DNA of 64,000 nt from Pseudomonas salomonii (lineage in GTDB: Bacteria > Pseudomonadota > Gammaproteobacteria > Pseudomonadales > Pseudomonadaceae): contig NZ_FNOX01000006.1 in NCBI RefSeq assembly GCF_900107155.1, positions 376,338 through 440,337 on the forward strand. Direction: 5' to 3'. The notes beneath the pieces are model-generated. The model was given only the letters and a program-made list of their open reading frames with translations, was not told the DNA's origin and searched no databases. This document shows positions 19,701 to 26,001 of this stretch, one piece after another. The position numbers and the translations under genes were made by a program. Every line of letters starts with the position of its first letter. The first letter of the stretch is position 1.

Positions 19701-21890
19701 AACCTGCTGGTGCAGACCACGCCGGGGCAAATCCAGTTCTGGAACGGCGGCACCACCAACCCGGATGGCACCATCACCGGCGGTAGCGGCACCTGGGGCC
19801 CAGGCACCAACTGGACCGATCCAACCGGCACCCAGGGCCAGGTGTCGAACAACCAGTTTGCCGTGTTCGGCGGGCAGGGCGGTACTGTCACGGTGGTCGG
19901 CAATCAGGGCTTCACTGGCCTGCAATTCCTTGACCCCGGCTACACGTTGACGGCAGGTGCGGGTGGGACCTTGTCGCCAACCGGTACCGCAGTGGTGCGT
20001 GTCAATTCGGGCGTCACTACCGAAGTGGCCGCGCCAATCGTGGGTGCCGGGGCGATCAACAAATTTGACGCCGGCACCTTGCTGTTGACCGGCGCCAACA
20101 CCTACACCGGCGGCACCACCGTCAGTGGCGGTACGCTGGCCGGTAACGCGCTGAGCTTGCAAGGCCGCATCTTCAACAACGCGCGGCTGCTGTTTGTCCA
20201 ACGCACTAGCGGCACCTTTAATGGCGTGTTGAGCGGAACCGGCAACATTACCAAACAAGGCGCAGGGGCGTTGTTGCTCACGGGCAACCAGCCGTTCAGC
20301 GGCACCGTGGCCGTGGACGAAGGCGTGCTGCAAGTCGGCAACGCGGCCAACCCAGGCGCGGTGTTCGGTGGGCAGGTGAGCGTCGCCCACGGTGCAGGCT
20401 TGACCGGCAACGGCAGCGTCGGTGCGTTGGTCAACAACGGCAGCGTCACACCGGATAACGGCAAGCTGACGGTGGCTGGTAACTTCACTAATGGCAACAC
20501 CGGCGCGTTGAACCTGCTCATCACCCCATCGTCGACCGGCTCCCTGGCCGTTGGGGGGACGGCGAACCTGGGCGGCACGTTGAATGTGGTCAACCTGGCG
20601 CCGTACGCCGGCCCGGCCACCTACACGCTGCTCACGGCGGGTGCAGTGAACGGCACCTTCGGCACCACCAACCTGGAGAACCTGGCATTCCTCAATACCG
20701 CGTTGAACTACAGCCCTACTCAGGTGGCGCTGGCGGTCAGCCGCAACAACGTCAGCTACGCCAGCGTGGCAGCCACTGGTAACCAACGTGGCGTGGCCGC
20801 CGCGCTGGACAGCGGTGCTGCGGTGGGTGGCGCAACGGTGCAGAACGCGCTGCTCAACGCCGATGCCGCCGGGGCGCGTGCCGCCTTCGACAGCTTGTCC
20901 GGGGAGATTCACGCCAGCACCGCCAGCGCCATGCTCGAAGATTCGCGTCACGTGCGTGACGCGGTCAACGAGCGCCTGCGTCAGCCCGGCTGCTACCGCG
21001 AAGACGACCCACGCAACAGCCTCGCGCCAAGCGAAAACCGCCTGAGCAGCGCCGGTTGCCACGGCGAAATGGTCGGCTGGATGCGTGTGTTGGGCACCTG
21101 GGGCCACATGGGCGGCGACAGCAACACCGCCAAGCTGGACCGCAACCTCGGCGGCTTCCTGCTCGGCACCGACAAGCAAGTGGATGACGCCTGGCGCGTC
21201 GGTGTGGCCGCCGGCTACACCCGCAGCGACCTGGACGCCAAGCGCCGCAGCTCCAGCGCCGACGTCGACAGCTACCACTTGATGGCCTACACCGCGTACC
21301 AGCAGGAAGCCTTCGCCGCTCGCCTGGGCGTGGCATACAGCTGGCACGACATCGAAAGCAAACGCGATGTGGCCGTAGGCGGCGTGGGGCAACGCCTCAA
21401 AGCCGACTACAAGGCGCGCAGCGCACAAGTGTTCGGTGAAGTGGGTTACACCATTGAAACCGGCAAAGTGGTGGTAGAACCGTTCGCCGGCCTGGCTTAC
21501 GTCAACTACGACAGCGACACCCTCAAGGAAAAAGGTGGCTCGGCGGCCCTGCGCGGCGATGCCGATCAGGACGTGACCTTCTCGACCCTGGGCGTGCGCA
21601 TCGGCCAGACCATCACCCTGGGCAACGGCTCGAAAATCACCCCACGGGGGAGCATCGGCTGGCGTCATGCCTTTGGCGACACTCAGCCGGATGCCGACCT
21701 GAGCTTTGTCAACGGTGGAGCATCGTTCAGCACCCAAGGTGTGCCGATTGCCAAGGACAGCGCGGTGGTGGAAGCAGGCCTGGATTACCAGATCAGTCAG
21801 AACGGCAAGTTGGGCCTGGGCTATTCCGGCCAACTGTCGCGCAACGATAAGGACCATGCGATGACGATCAGCTTCTCCCTCGGTTTCTGA
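10770..21890 (+). CDS. Giant autotransporter adhesin with PATR repeats
   Basis: About 3,706 residues, one uninterrupted frame. Order: signal peptide ending PAAMA before ACSP; a passenger of beta-helix repeats; a C-terminal beta-barrel (about residues 3435-3706) ending in the outer-membrane signature SFSLGF. The passenger is a long series of passenger-associated strand repeats of the form LTLNGANTYTGGTTLNGGTL...GNN.ALGSG, set in larger units marked by a QFWDG...GTWT...TNWT block at about residues 1100, 1826, 2554 and 2988. Cysteines are rare: two near the mature N-terminus and two (QPGCYRED, SAGCHGE) before the barrel. AAGGAG lies six bases before the GTG at 10770; an in-frame ATG at 10740 would add ten residues. 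Role inferred: type Va secretion of a surface adhesin. Isolated, with its own terminator. Confidence 0.92.
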   Translation: MDRRLATAVAPRISALSLAIRLGVAGLVMGLASPAAMAACSPASPTTGATVTCTGVPSLPLLLNTFSSAVNNLTVNVNPGAQLNATLGGIALNLTGNNTTLNNSGTIDPAVLGLVSVLSGGVVVGNTAASAVNITNTATGIIRGTGALLGLNLTSLAGAALNVTNGVGGTTTLTNAGALGSNPLLGLSLFASDTPVVAVQGGGQVNMTNSGTLTGRVAFEASTLGNTFVNSGIISGGVSMGASSANTFTAVTGSSVSSGGGIGLSLGGLVGVNLTFAPTGQVDGGANGSNTLILKNPGGVGSSGTGTASSATYINFNNLTINGGTWTLLGPLVSGSTTLNGGISQFDNSATFGTGAITANGGIIEATANNLTLANLLTLGTGGLTVQGANTGLTLGGVLSGTGGLTKAGTGQLILNTANTYTGATTLSGGSVQLGNDLALSSGAVTVTAATTLQAPGTISLANALTLNGNLITDAAGSLSLDGAITGTSGLTQSGAGSLTLNGVNTGYSGATSLGAGTLVLGNNNALGSGNLNVTGTANLNTSGASLLNNNVVLTGDLSLVNANPLTLSGVMSGVGGLTKTGAGLLTLAGNNTRTGITSLDAGGLLLSSNTALGTGALNTAAGTSLDATTAVNLANAVNLAGNLGIGGTADLTLAGTINGAGSLTKSGAANLLLNGPNNFLGGTTLNAGTLTLGSNAALGLGNLTVGGASTLDSNGAFSLGNNVVLNAGLTLGGTNNLTLAGVLSGAGPLTKNGLANLTLNGNNTFSGGTTLNAGTLTLGNANGLGNGALTVGGAATLDNSASFGIGNAIALNADLTVAGNNDLSLNGVVSGAGNLIKNGLSDLTLAGNNTFTGAVDVLSGSLTLVNANALGSTAGVNVSAGAGVNLATDVSLAGLSGSGGVQLSGANTLTVGGVNTTSTFDGDVSGTGGLIKVGTGTLNLTGINGVTGNTAINAGTLNLSGSLASAQVNVNNGGTLSGTGSLLGALNVNNGGHLALSSGNTLSAGALNMVAGGNLDVALGAPSLTSLLNVGGNVALAGNLKVTDAGGFGAGTYRLINYTGGLTGGLTVAGVPVGYGLGDLLVQTSVGNQVNLVVAAPNIRFWDGSQAVANGVVDGGTGTWTAGGTNWTSADGLTNSPWASGFAVFTGAAGTVAVQGPQAFTGLQFVSDGYNLVSGAGGQLTAINGGSGNVSMRVDPGATATVGVNIDGAGTLNKLDTGTLVLNGANTYTGGTLLNGGRLIVGSNTALGGGLLTTAAGTTLDSNAAITLGNTLLLNGDTNVAGSNALTLNGGISGVGGLIKNGAATLTLGASNTFLGPVALNAGGLILAANNALGAGALNAAGGTTLDASAAVTANNAINLAGNLGIGGTADLTLGGAINGAGSLSKNGAANLILNGANTYLGGMTLNAGTLTLGNNLALGLGNLTVGGASTLDNSGALSIGNSAVLNAGLTVAGNNDLTLGGLLTGTGALVKDGTANLTLNGLNAYSGGTTLNAGTLTLGTATALGTGALTVGGAANLNNGTPLVLANAVNVNANLTVGSLNNNLTLAGGVGGSANLIKTGTGDLALTGNNTFSGLFDVQSGSLSTLGNDALGAGAGVNLGSSTQLNMGGSASLGELTGNGVAVVGTGSTLSVGSNNLDSTFGGVLAGLGGLNKIGSGALTLGGLSVLTGDTQVSAGSLLVNGALASTNVNVANGATLGGTGTLVGAVNIADGGHLAVNSGNTLTLGSLVLNTNSNLDAGLGAPSTGGTALIHVGGNLTLDGTLNVSDIGGFGPGIYRLIDYTGGLTNNGLQLGSLPVNIPASDLDLQTVIGNQINLLVNGNTTVQFWDGSQTTGNGSIEGGSGTWTTAATNWTGVNGSFNTAWAPNSFAVFQGAAGTVTVDGAQAITGLQFVNDGYNVVGGTAGALTLFNGTGGNTAVRVDPNATATLGVTLNGGGTLAKLDAGTLVLNGANTYTGGTALNGGTLVVGNNSALGSGVLTTANGTTLDSNAAVSLANDVNVNGTLTVGGSNALTLAGTVAGTGSLIKNGIASLTLSGNNTYAGPTALNVGGLILASNTALGTGALNAAAGTTLDTSSAVSLANAVNLAGNLGILGSADLTLNGLVSGVGDLTKSGAGALTLNGNNAYLGGTQLNAGGLVLGNGSALGSGGLAVNGAATLDTSAAVALANNTTLNAALTVVGSNDLALGGVVDGSATLIKNGNANLTLNGANTYSGGTTLAAGTLTVGNATGLGSGALTVTGASTLDNSVPLVLANAINLNADLNVAGNNNLTLAGVLAGNAALIKNGAADLLLSGNNTFSGPLNVLGGSVTTAGNAALGNTSGVNVGGGASLNLGGNASLTTLAGTGAIQVAGGSTLAVGGSNLDNTFAGTLSGAGNLDKNGSGVLNLSGTNGISGAANVNGGTLNVSGSLASGTVAVNTGATLTGPGSLAGAVTVADGGHIGLTSGSTLSVGSLVLGNDANLDVGLGVPVVGGGSGLLNVGGDLTLGGNLNVTDIGGFGSGVYNIINYGGALTNNGLALGTLPGSVIPGDVQVQTAISNKVNLLVTAPNTTVQFWDGANLIGNGAIDGGNGTWGAGTTNWTNLDGTLNQNWNNSFAVFQGPAGNVTVEGTQNLTGLQFVTDGYNLASGAAGVLNLVNGGTGNTAIRVDPNATATLDVTLGGAGTLAKLDTGTLVLNGTNTYTGGTALNGGTLVVGNNSALGSAALTAADGTTLDSNAAVTLGNAAVLNGSLAIGGSNALTLNGSLSGNGSLLKKGAATLTLKGANTYSGGTTLNGGTTTGNTNSLQGAIANNAALTFEQGTDGTYTGNLTGAGVLNKTGSGALLLTGDNTFTGNTNVNAGSLLVNGSLNSAAVQVASGATLGGSGSLGGAVTMADGSTLKAGAATPLSVGSLALSSGTALDFTLGAPGASTTAVNVAGNLTLDGTLNVTDAGGFGLGVYQLFRYGGALTDNGLTLGSLPVGLGNLSLQTSLANQLNLLVQTTPGQIQFWNGGTTNPDGTITGGSGTWGPGTNWTDPTGTQGQVSNNQFAVFGGQGGTVTVVGNQGFTGLQFLDPGYTLTAGAGGTLSPTGTAVVRVNSGVTTEVAAPIVGAGAINKFDAGTLLLTGANTYTGGTTVSGGTLAGNALSLQGRIFNNARLLFVQRTSGTFNGVLSGTGNITKQGAGALLLTGNQPFSGTVAVDEGVLQVGNAANPGAVFGGQVSVAHGAGLTGNGSVGALVNNGSVTPDNGKLTVAGNFTNGNTGALNLLITPSSTGSLAVGGTANLGGTLNVVNLAPYAGPATYTLLTAGAVNGTFGTTNLENLAFLNTALNYSPTQVALAVSRNNVSYASVAATGNQRGVAAALDSGAAVGGATVQNALLNADAAGARAAFDSLSGEIHASTASAMLEDSRHVRDAVNERLRQPGCYREDDPRNSLAPSENRLSSAGCHGEMVGWMRVLGTWGHMGGDSNTAKLDRNLGGFLLGTDKQVDDAWRVGVAAGYTRSDLDAKRRSSSADVDSYHLMAYTAYQQEAFAARLGVAYSWHDIESKRDVAVGGVGQRLKADYKARSAQVFGEVGYTIETGKVVVEPFAGLAYVNYDSDTLKEKGGSAALRGDADQDVTFSTLGVRIGQTITLGNGSKITPRGSIGWRHAFGDTQPDADLSFVNGGASFSTQGVPIAKDSAVVEAGLDYQISQNGKLGLGYSGQLSRNDKDHAMTISFSLGF
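14067..16244 (+). repeat. Autotransporter super-repeat unit 1
   Basis: About 2,178 bases (726 codons) from one FWDGSQ marker to the next. The unit begins with the FWDGSQ...TGTWT...NWT block, then LQFVSDGYNLVSG and a run of PATR strands starting LVLNGANTYTGG, and ends with a glycine-rich LINLLVNG-type segment. It aligns in frame with the unit that follows. Boundaries are set by eye at the marker and are otherwise arbitrary. Confidence 0.8.
16245..18428 (+). repeat. Autotransporter super-repeat unit 2
   Basis: About 2,184 bases (728 codons), the second copy of the unit. It opens with VQFWDGSQTTGNG, and its PATR run begins with the same LVLNGANTYTGGTALNGGTL stretch that reappears in unit 3. The near-equal length of units 1 and 2, two codons apart, argues for ancient tandem duplication of a whole block rather than independent growth of small repeats. 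Confidence 0.8.
18429..19730 (+). repeat. Autotransporter super-repeat unit 3 (shortened)
   Basis: About 1,302 bases (434 codons) between the third (VQFWDGANLIGNG) and fourth (IQFWNGGTTNPDG) markers. It starts like units 1 and 2 but lacks roughly 290 codons of the PATR run, consistent with an internal in-frame deletion. A fourth, more diverged unit follows and runs into the barrel linker. Confidence 0.75.
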
Positions 21891-21910
21891 TCAAAGCCGA
21901 GTACTTTTAA

Positions 21911-21936
21911 CCGCCCGAAAGGGCGGTTTTTTTTTT
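21911..21936 (+). terminator. Rho-independent terminator of the autotransporter gene
   Basis: A perfect six-base-pair stem CCGCCC / GGGCGG with a GAAA tetraloop is followed by ten T residues, starting 20 bases after the autotransporter stop codon. It is the clearest intrinsic terminator in the window. Confidence 0.95.
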
Positions 21937-22107
21937 GGGAAAAATTTCTTAACCCTATTCGATTTTTTGCGCAGGTGGCGGGGTTGTTGCCCGGCGTCTG
22001 GTCAGAAGGATGTACAAACAATTTCGACTGGAACCCGGCTGGCAATACAGCCTTTTCTGAATCTAAAGTATGCCCTTGAGTTTATATTCCTTAGGTGGCA
22101 TATTCGC

Positions 22108-22473
22108 ATGGACTGGGACATTGAATACACGGATGAATTCGCAGAGTGGTGGGATTAGCTGGGCGCAAAGGAGCAAGTCTCTGTATCTGCCAGCGTCGAT
22201 CTGCTGGGGCTTTTCGGGCCGGGCCTGGGCTTCCCCCACACCAGTGATATCAAGGGCTCTCGGCATGGCAACCTGCGGGAACTGCGGGTTCGGCATGCCG
22301 GCCGGCCCTATCGAGTGCTGTATGCATTCGATCCCAGGCGCTGCGCTGTCCTGTTGATCGGCGGCGATAAAGCCTCCGACTCCAGGTGGTACGAGGTGCA
22401 TGTGCCCTTGGCGGAAAATGTGTACGACATCCATTTGCAAACATTGCGTAAAGAGGCCCGTAAACATGGCTAA
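22108..22473 (+). pseudogene. HigB-like (RelE/ParE superfamily) toxin with in-frame amber stop
   Basis: Read through, the frame encodes about 121 residues typical of the HigB family: MDWDIEYTDEFAEWWD at the start, then DIKGSRHGNLRELRVRHAGR and PYRVLYAFDPRRCAVLLIGG, with DSRWYEVHVPLAENVYDIHL near the end. Codon 17 is TAG (22156-22158), so only 16 residues would be made. The rest of the frame is intact to its TAA at 22471-22473 and overlaps the antitoxin start by eight bases (the ATGGCTAA arrangement usual for these pairs). Either the toxin is recently dead, or the base is a local variant. The AT-rich stretch just upstream (22070-22107) probably holds the operon promoter. Confidence 0.8.
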
Positions 22474-22771
22474 AAAATTCGCTGAACTTCAAGCGCGCAT
22501 GACCCCTGAGTCGCGTGCGGAGGCCGAGCAACTGTTCCGCCAGCACCTCCAGGAAATGCCTTTGCATGAGCTGCGTAAAGCCCAACAGTTGAGCCAGGAA
22601 AGCCTGGCCAAGGCGTTGAATATCAATCAGGCGGCGGTTTCCAAGATGGAGCGGCGCACCGACATGTACATCAGCACGCTGCGTGACTACATCCGGGCGA
22701 TGGGCGGCGAGCTGGAAATCATCGCGACGTTCCCGGATGGCCAGGTCAAGATCGACAACTTCGCTCACTAA
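22466..22771 (+). CDS. HigA-like antitoxin, XRE-family DNA-binding protein
   Basis: A 101-residue protein with a Cro/C1-type helix-turn-helix (about residues 40-75: LSQESLAKALNINQAAVSKMERR), preceded by a helical segment (MTPESRAEAEQLFRQHLQEMPLHEL) and followed by GGELEIIATFPDGQVKI, the layout of antitoxins that follow a HigB-type toxin. The start overlaps the toxin frame by eight bases; a longer upstream frame exists but would run inside the toxin gene. It would bind its toxin and repress the shared promoter. The toxin is interrupted, so the antitoxin may now act alone, as a repressor or as protection against related toxins. Confidence 0.87.
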   Translation: MAKKFAELQARMTPESRAEAEQLFRQHLQEMPLHELRKAQQLSQESLAKALNINQAAVSKMERRTDMYISTLRDYIRAMGGELEIIATFPDGQVKIDNFAH

Positions 22772-22790
22772 GTCACAGTGGACCACCCCG

Positions 22791-23687
22791 ATGAATCAGC
22801 TCCTGGCCATGCGCGCCTTTGTCCGTGTTGTCGATACCGGTTCATTCAGCCGCGCATCCGACCAGTTGGCGCTGCCACGCTCCACCGCCAGCAAACTCAT
22901 CACTGACCTGGAAAGACACCTGGGCACCCAACTGATGCACCGAACCACCCGCGCCCTGGCGCCCACGCTTGAAGGGCTGGAGTATTACCGCCATGCGCGA
23001 CGGCTGGTGGCTGAGCTGGATGAAGTGGACAGCGCCGCACGCGGGCAGATCCTAAGGCCCGGCGGGCACCTGCGCGTGGATGCACCGGCCTCGTTTGCCA
23101 ACTGCCTGCTGATTCCGGCGCTTGTGGACTTTCATCGCGAGTACCCCGATATCACCATCGCCTTGGGCATCAGCGACCGTGCGGTGAATATCGTTGGGGA
23201 GGGCGCCGATTGCGTGATTCGTGCTGGCAAGCTGGAAGACATGGGGATGATCGGGCGCAAGGTAGCCGACCTTGAATACCTGACCTGTGCTGCACCCAGT
23301 TACGTGGCGCGCCGGGGTTTGCCGGACTCGCCCGAAGACCTCGCAAACAACCACCTCAAGGCCGGCTATTTTTTTGCCGGGTCGGGCAAGCCGGAGCCGC
23401 TGATTTTTGAGCAGGGCCAGCAACGTATCGAGGTCAACGACTGCGCCTTTTCGACTAACGAAGGCAACGGCCTCAAGGAAATGCTAGTCGCGGGCCTTGG
23501 TGTGGGGCAGCACTTCAAGTCGATCGTGCAGTACTACCTCGACACCGGCCAGTTGGTTGAGGTGCTGCCGGGCTGGTCACGCCCGGCCACGCCCTTGCAT
23601 ATTCTCTACCCACCCAACCGCCATCAGAGTGCGCGGCTCAAGGTGTTTACCGAGTGGGTGATCCGCACGTTTGGGGTCAGGGAATAA
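22791..23687 (+). CDS. LysR-family transcriptional regulator
   Basis: 298 residues: an N-terminal winged helix-turn-helix (MRAFVRVVDTGSFSRASDQLALPRSTASKLITDLE) followed by the type-2 periplasmic-binding-like effector domain (from about residue 90, GHLRVDAPASFANCLLIPAL). It resembles the DhcR/YafC-like branch of the family. The ATG at 22791 is the natural N-terminus; the frame is open further upstream only within the antitoxin gene. It is convergent with, and overlaps by 11 bases, the RidA-like gene at 23677-24078. Target unknown. Confidence 0.88.
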   Translation: MNQLLAMRAFVRVVDTGSFSRASDQLALPRSTASKLITDLERHLGTQLMHRTTRALAPTLEGLEYYRHARRLVAELDEVDSAARGQILRPGGHLRVDAPASFANCLLIPALVDFHREYPDITIALGISDRAVNIVGEGADCVIRAGKLEDMGMIGRKVADLEYLTCAAPSYVARRGLPDSPEDLANNHLKAGYFFAGSGKPEPLIFEQGQQRIEVNDCAFSTNEGNGLKEMLVAGLGVGQHFKSIVQYYLDTGQLVEVLPGWSRPATPLHILYPPNRHQSARLKVFTEWVIRTFGVRE

Positions 23688-24078
23688 TCGCGGTCACGCG
23701 TATCTCCACACGCATGGTTGGCAGTCCCAGGGACTCGACGCCGACTTGGGTCCAGATCGGTGCATGGTTGGGCATGTAGCGCCGGTATTGCTCGACCATT
23801 GCTGCGTTGACCTCAGGTGCAAACCCGCCCACATGGTAGGAGTTGACGTGAATCACATGCTCCCAACCCGCGCCGGCGGTGGCCAGGGTGCGTTCCAGGT
23901 TGTGAAAGGCCTGGGCGATTTCTGCGCTGAGGTCGGCGGGGATGTGCAACTCATCGTCCCAGCCGCCCTGGCCTGACGTTTCTACGCGTTTACCGATTTT
24001 CACTGCTTGGGAGTAGTGCAGGTGTTCGCGCAGGGTATCGCCATAGCCTGGGGTGACAAAAAATTCGGGCGTGCTCAT
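23677..24078 (-). CDS. RidA (YjgF/YER057c/UK114) family protein
   Basis: 133 residues. The family's conserved tail LPTMRVEIRVTAIIP contains the arginine that binds the carboxylate of enamine/imine intermediates in RidA deaminases, and HYSQAVKIGKRVETSGQGGWD is the expected N-terminal strand region. Proteins of this branch hydrolyse reactive imines or act on related small molecules; the substrate is not deducible. Its 3' end overlaps the LysR gene end by 11 bases on the opposite strand. Cytoplasmic, probably trimeric as in the family. Confidence 0.88.
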   Translation of the reverse strand: MSTPEFFVTPGYGDTLREHLHYSQAVKIGKRVETSGQGGWDDELHIPADLSAEIAQAFHNLERTLATAGAGWEHVIHVNSYHVGGFAPEVNAAMVEQYRRYMPNHAPIWTQVGVESLGLPTMRVEIRVTAIIP

Positions 24079-24159
24079 GGTATTTCCTCGGTTGAGTACA
24101 GGACCCGACGGAGGCTAATAGAGCGAATACACGAACAAAACCCCGAGTTCTTGCCATGA

Positions 24160-25032
24160 CTATCTACCGGTATGCACAATCGGTTTGCGATAGAGCCCGA
24201 CTGCCAGGCCGCTGATAATCACTGCGATAAAGACCAGATTCGCGGTGCTAACGCGCTCGCCCAGTATCAACATCGAACTGGCAAGGCCGAACACCGGAAT
24301 CAGCAGCGACAGCGGCGCGACGGTGGACACCGGGTATGCCTTGAGCAATGAATTCCAGCCCCAGTAGGCGAAGTGCGTGGCCAGGTAAACCTGAAACAGC
24401 AGCGACCCCAAGGCCGTGCGGTCGAGCTGGGTGGGGAGGTTTACGAACGCCGCATTGCCGTGCACCCACCAGGCCATCAGCAACAGCGGGATTGGTGGGA
24501 ACAGGCTGGCCCACACCATGAAAGAAAAGATTTCCTTAACCCCGGACGTCTTGATGATGACATTGCCGATGCTCCACGCCAGTGCGCTGAACACAATCAT
24601 CAGCACGCCGAGCACGGCGTGTTCGCCTTGCTGGTTGGCGATGATCCCGGCTAATCCAATCAAGGCCAGAAAAGCCCCGGCCCACTGCGCGCTGCGAATG
24701 TTCTCCTTGAACAACACACAGCCCCAACCCAGGGTGAAAAACACGCTGAGCTGGATGAGCAAGGAGGCAATCCCCGGGCTCACCCCAAGCTGGATGCCAT
24801 AGTTGATCACACCCCACATGCCCAAGCCGAAGATCACGCCATAGGCCGCCACATAACCGAATGGCACGGCCGGGCGCTTGATGAAGAACACCCACGGCAA
24901 GGCGGCGAGGGCAAAGCGCAGGCCGGTGAGTACAAACGGGTCGATGGCCCGCATGCCCAGTTTGGTGATGGGAAAATTCAGCCCCCAGGCCAGCGTGACC
25001 AACAGGGCGAGTGCCAGGTGTTTCTTGTGCAT
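24160..25032 (-). CDS. EamA-family (DMT) transporter
   Basis: 290 residues with ten predicted membrane helices arranged as two EamA repeats; TLAWGLNFPITKLGMRAIDPF is the typical first helix of the family, and LLIPVFGLASSMLILGERVS is the matching element in the second half. These inner-membrane carriers export amino acids or related metabolites. It is divergent from the AraC gene at 25132 with 99 bases between starts, the usual layout of an exporter and its activator. Substrate unknown. Confidence 0.88.
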   Translation of the reverse strand: MHKKHLALALLVTLAWGLNFPITKLGMRAIDPFVLTGLRFALAALPWVFFIKRPAVPFGYVAAYGVIFGLGMWGVINYGIQLGVSPGIASLLIQLSVFFTLGWGCVLFKENIRSAQWAGAFLALIGLAGIIANQQGEHAVLGVLMIVFSALAWSIGNVIIKTSGVKEIFSFMVWASLFPPIPLLLMAWWVHGNAAFVNLPTQLDRTALGSLLFQVYLATHFAYWGWNSLLKAYPVSTVAPLSLLIPVFGLASSMLILGERVSTANLVFIAVIISGLAVGLYRKPIVHTGR

Positions 25033-25131
25033 GGACGTTCCTTCGAACCGGATGCTTCAAAGGGGTGGATGCTAGAGTGCGGGCTGATGGCCCGCTTGCT
25101 ATGTCAGGTCATACTTTGACAAGATCGGGCC

Positions 25132-25914
25132 ATGATTCCGACCTTTGACGACAACGACCCCGAAGCGCTTGTGACCTTGCGTGAATACCCGTCCGGCAGC
25201 GTGTTTGCCCGGCATACGCACCCGCGCGGCCAGTTTGCCTATGCTTCCACTGGCGCGTTAAGAATGTTCACCGACCTGGGCAATTGGGTGGTGCCGCCGC
25301 AGCGGGCCGTCTGGGTGCCCGGTGGCATTGCCCATGAGATGCACATGCGCGGCGATGTGGTGATGCTCAATACCTACCTCGATGCGCAAGCGGCCGAGCG
25401 CGCAGGGTTGCAGGGGCACTGCCAGGTGTTCGAGGTATCGCCGTTGCTCAGGCATCTTTTGGAAGCGGCGTTGACGTGCGGGGCATCGGCAACGTCCGAG
25501 GTGCGGCGGCACTGCGTATTGACGTTGTTGATCGACGAAATCGGTACGCTGCCGGCCTTGCCCCTCAGTGCGCCGTTGCCCTCCGAACCGCGCCTGGCAC
25601 GGGCTTGCCAGCGCTTTCTGGACGCGCCTGCGCAAACCGTGTCTCTGGATCAAATGGCGGATTGGTCGAGCATGAGTCGGCGGACCTTTACCCGGCATTT
25701 CCAGGACAGCACCGGTATGACCTTCGTGGCCTGGCGCCAGCAAGTCTGCCTGCTGGAGGCGACTGCGCAGCTCAGCCATGGCGCCTCGATCACCGAGGTC
25801 GCGTTCGCATTGGGCTTCAGCAGCCCCAGCGCCTTCACCGCGGTGTTTCGCCGGCACCTGGGCGATTCCCCGGGGCGCTACCTGGCCAAGTCCAGGGCCG
25901 TGTCGTTGTTCTGA
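25132..25914 (+). CDS. AraC-family regulator with N-terminal cupin
   Basis: 260 residues: an N-terminal cupin-like sensor (ARHTHPRGQFAYASTGALRM, VVPPQRAVWVPGGIAHEM) and a C-terminal AraC double helix-turn-helix (about residues 160-255; SLDQMADWSSMSRRTFTRHF and SITEVAFALGFSSPSAFTAVFRR). It belongs to the same subgroup as the AraC protein at 31651-32415, sharing the VVPPQRAVW...PG segment. Its start faces the EamA gene, so regulation of that exporter is likely. Ligand unknown. Confidence 0.88.
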   Translation: MIPTFDDNDPEALVTLREYPSGSVFARHTHPRGQFAYASTGALRMFTDLGNWVVPPQRAVWVPGGIAHEMHMRGDVVMLNTYLDAQAAERAGLQGHCQVFEVSPLLRHLLEAALTCGASATSEVRRHCVLTLLIDEIGTLPALPLSAPLPSEPRLARACQRFLDAPAQTVSLDQMADWSSMSRRTFTRHFQDSTGMTFVAWRQQVCLLEATAQLSHGASITEVAFALGFSSPSAFTAVFRRHLGDSPGRYLAKSRAVSLF

Positions 25915-26001
25915 AAAACTCACACGCTGGTCAGGATTCACCTTGCAGGCGGCCCTGCTTTGTTACTATCGCCGCCCACCGTCACCAGGAGTCACCGGCC
26001 C

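Noticed and set aside
11900..20160. Regularly spaced repeats that could be mistaken for a CRISPR array or DNA satellite
   Set aside because: They are in frame, variable and encode PATR beta-strands; no cas genes and no constant repeat-spacer pattern.
19455..21857. An 800-codon open frame on the minus strand inside the autotransporter gene, with several others of 200-550 codons
   Set aside because: They mirror the GC-rich repeat codons of the plus-strand gene, have no ribosome sites and give low-complexity proteins without domains.
22156..22158. The TAG in the HigB-like frame as pyrrolysine or programmed readthrough
   Set aside because: No pyl genes or readthrough context are visible; a nonsense mutation is simpler.
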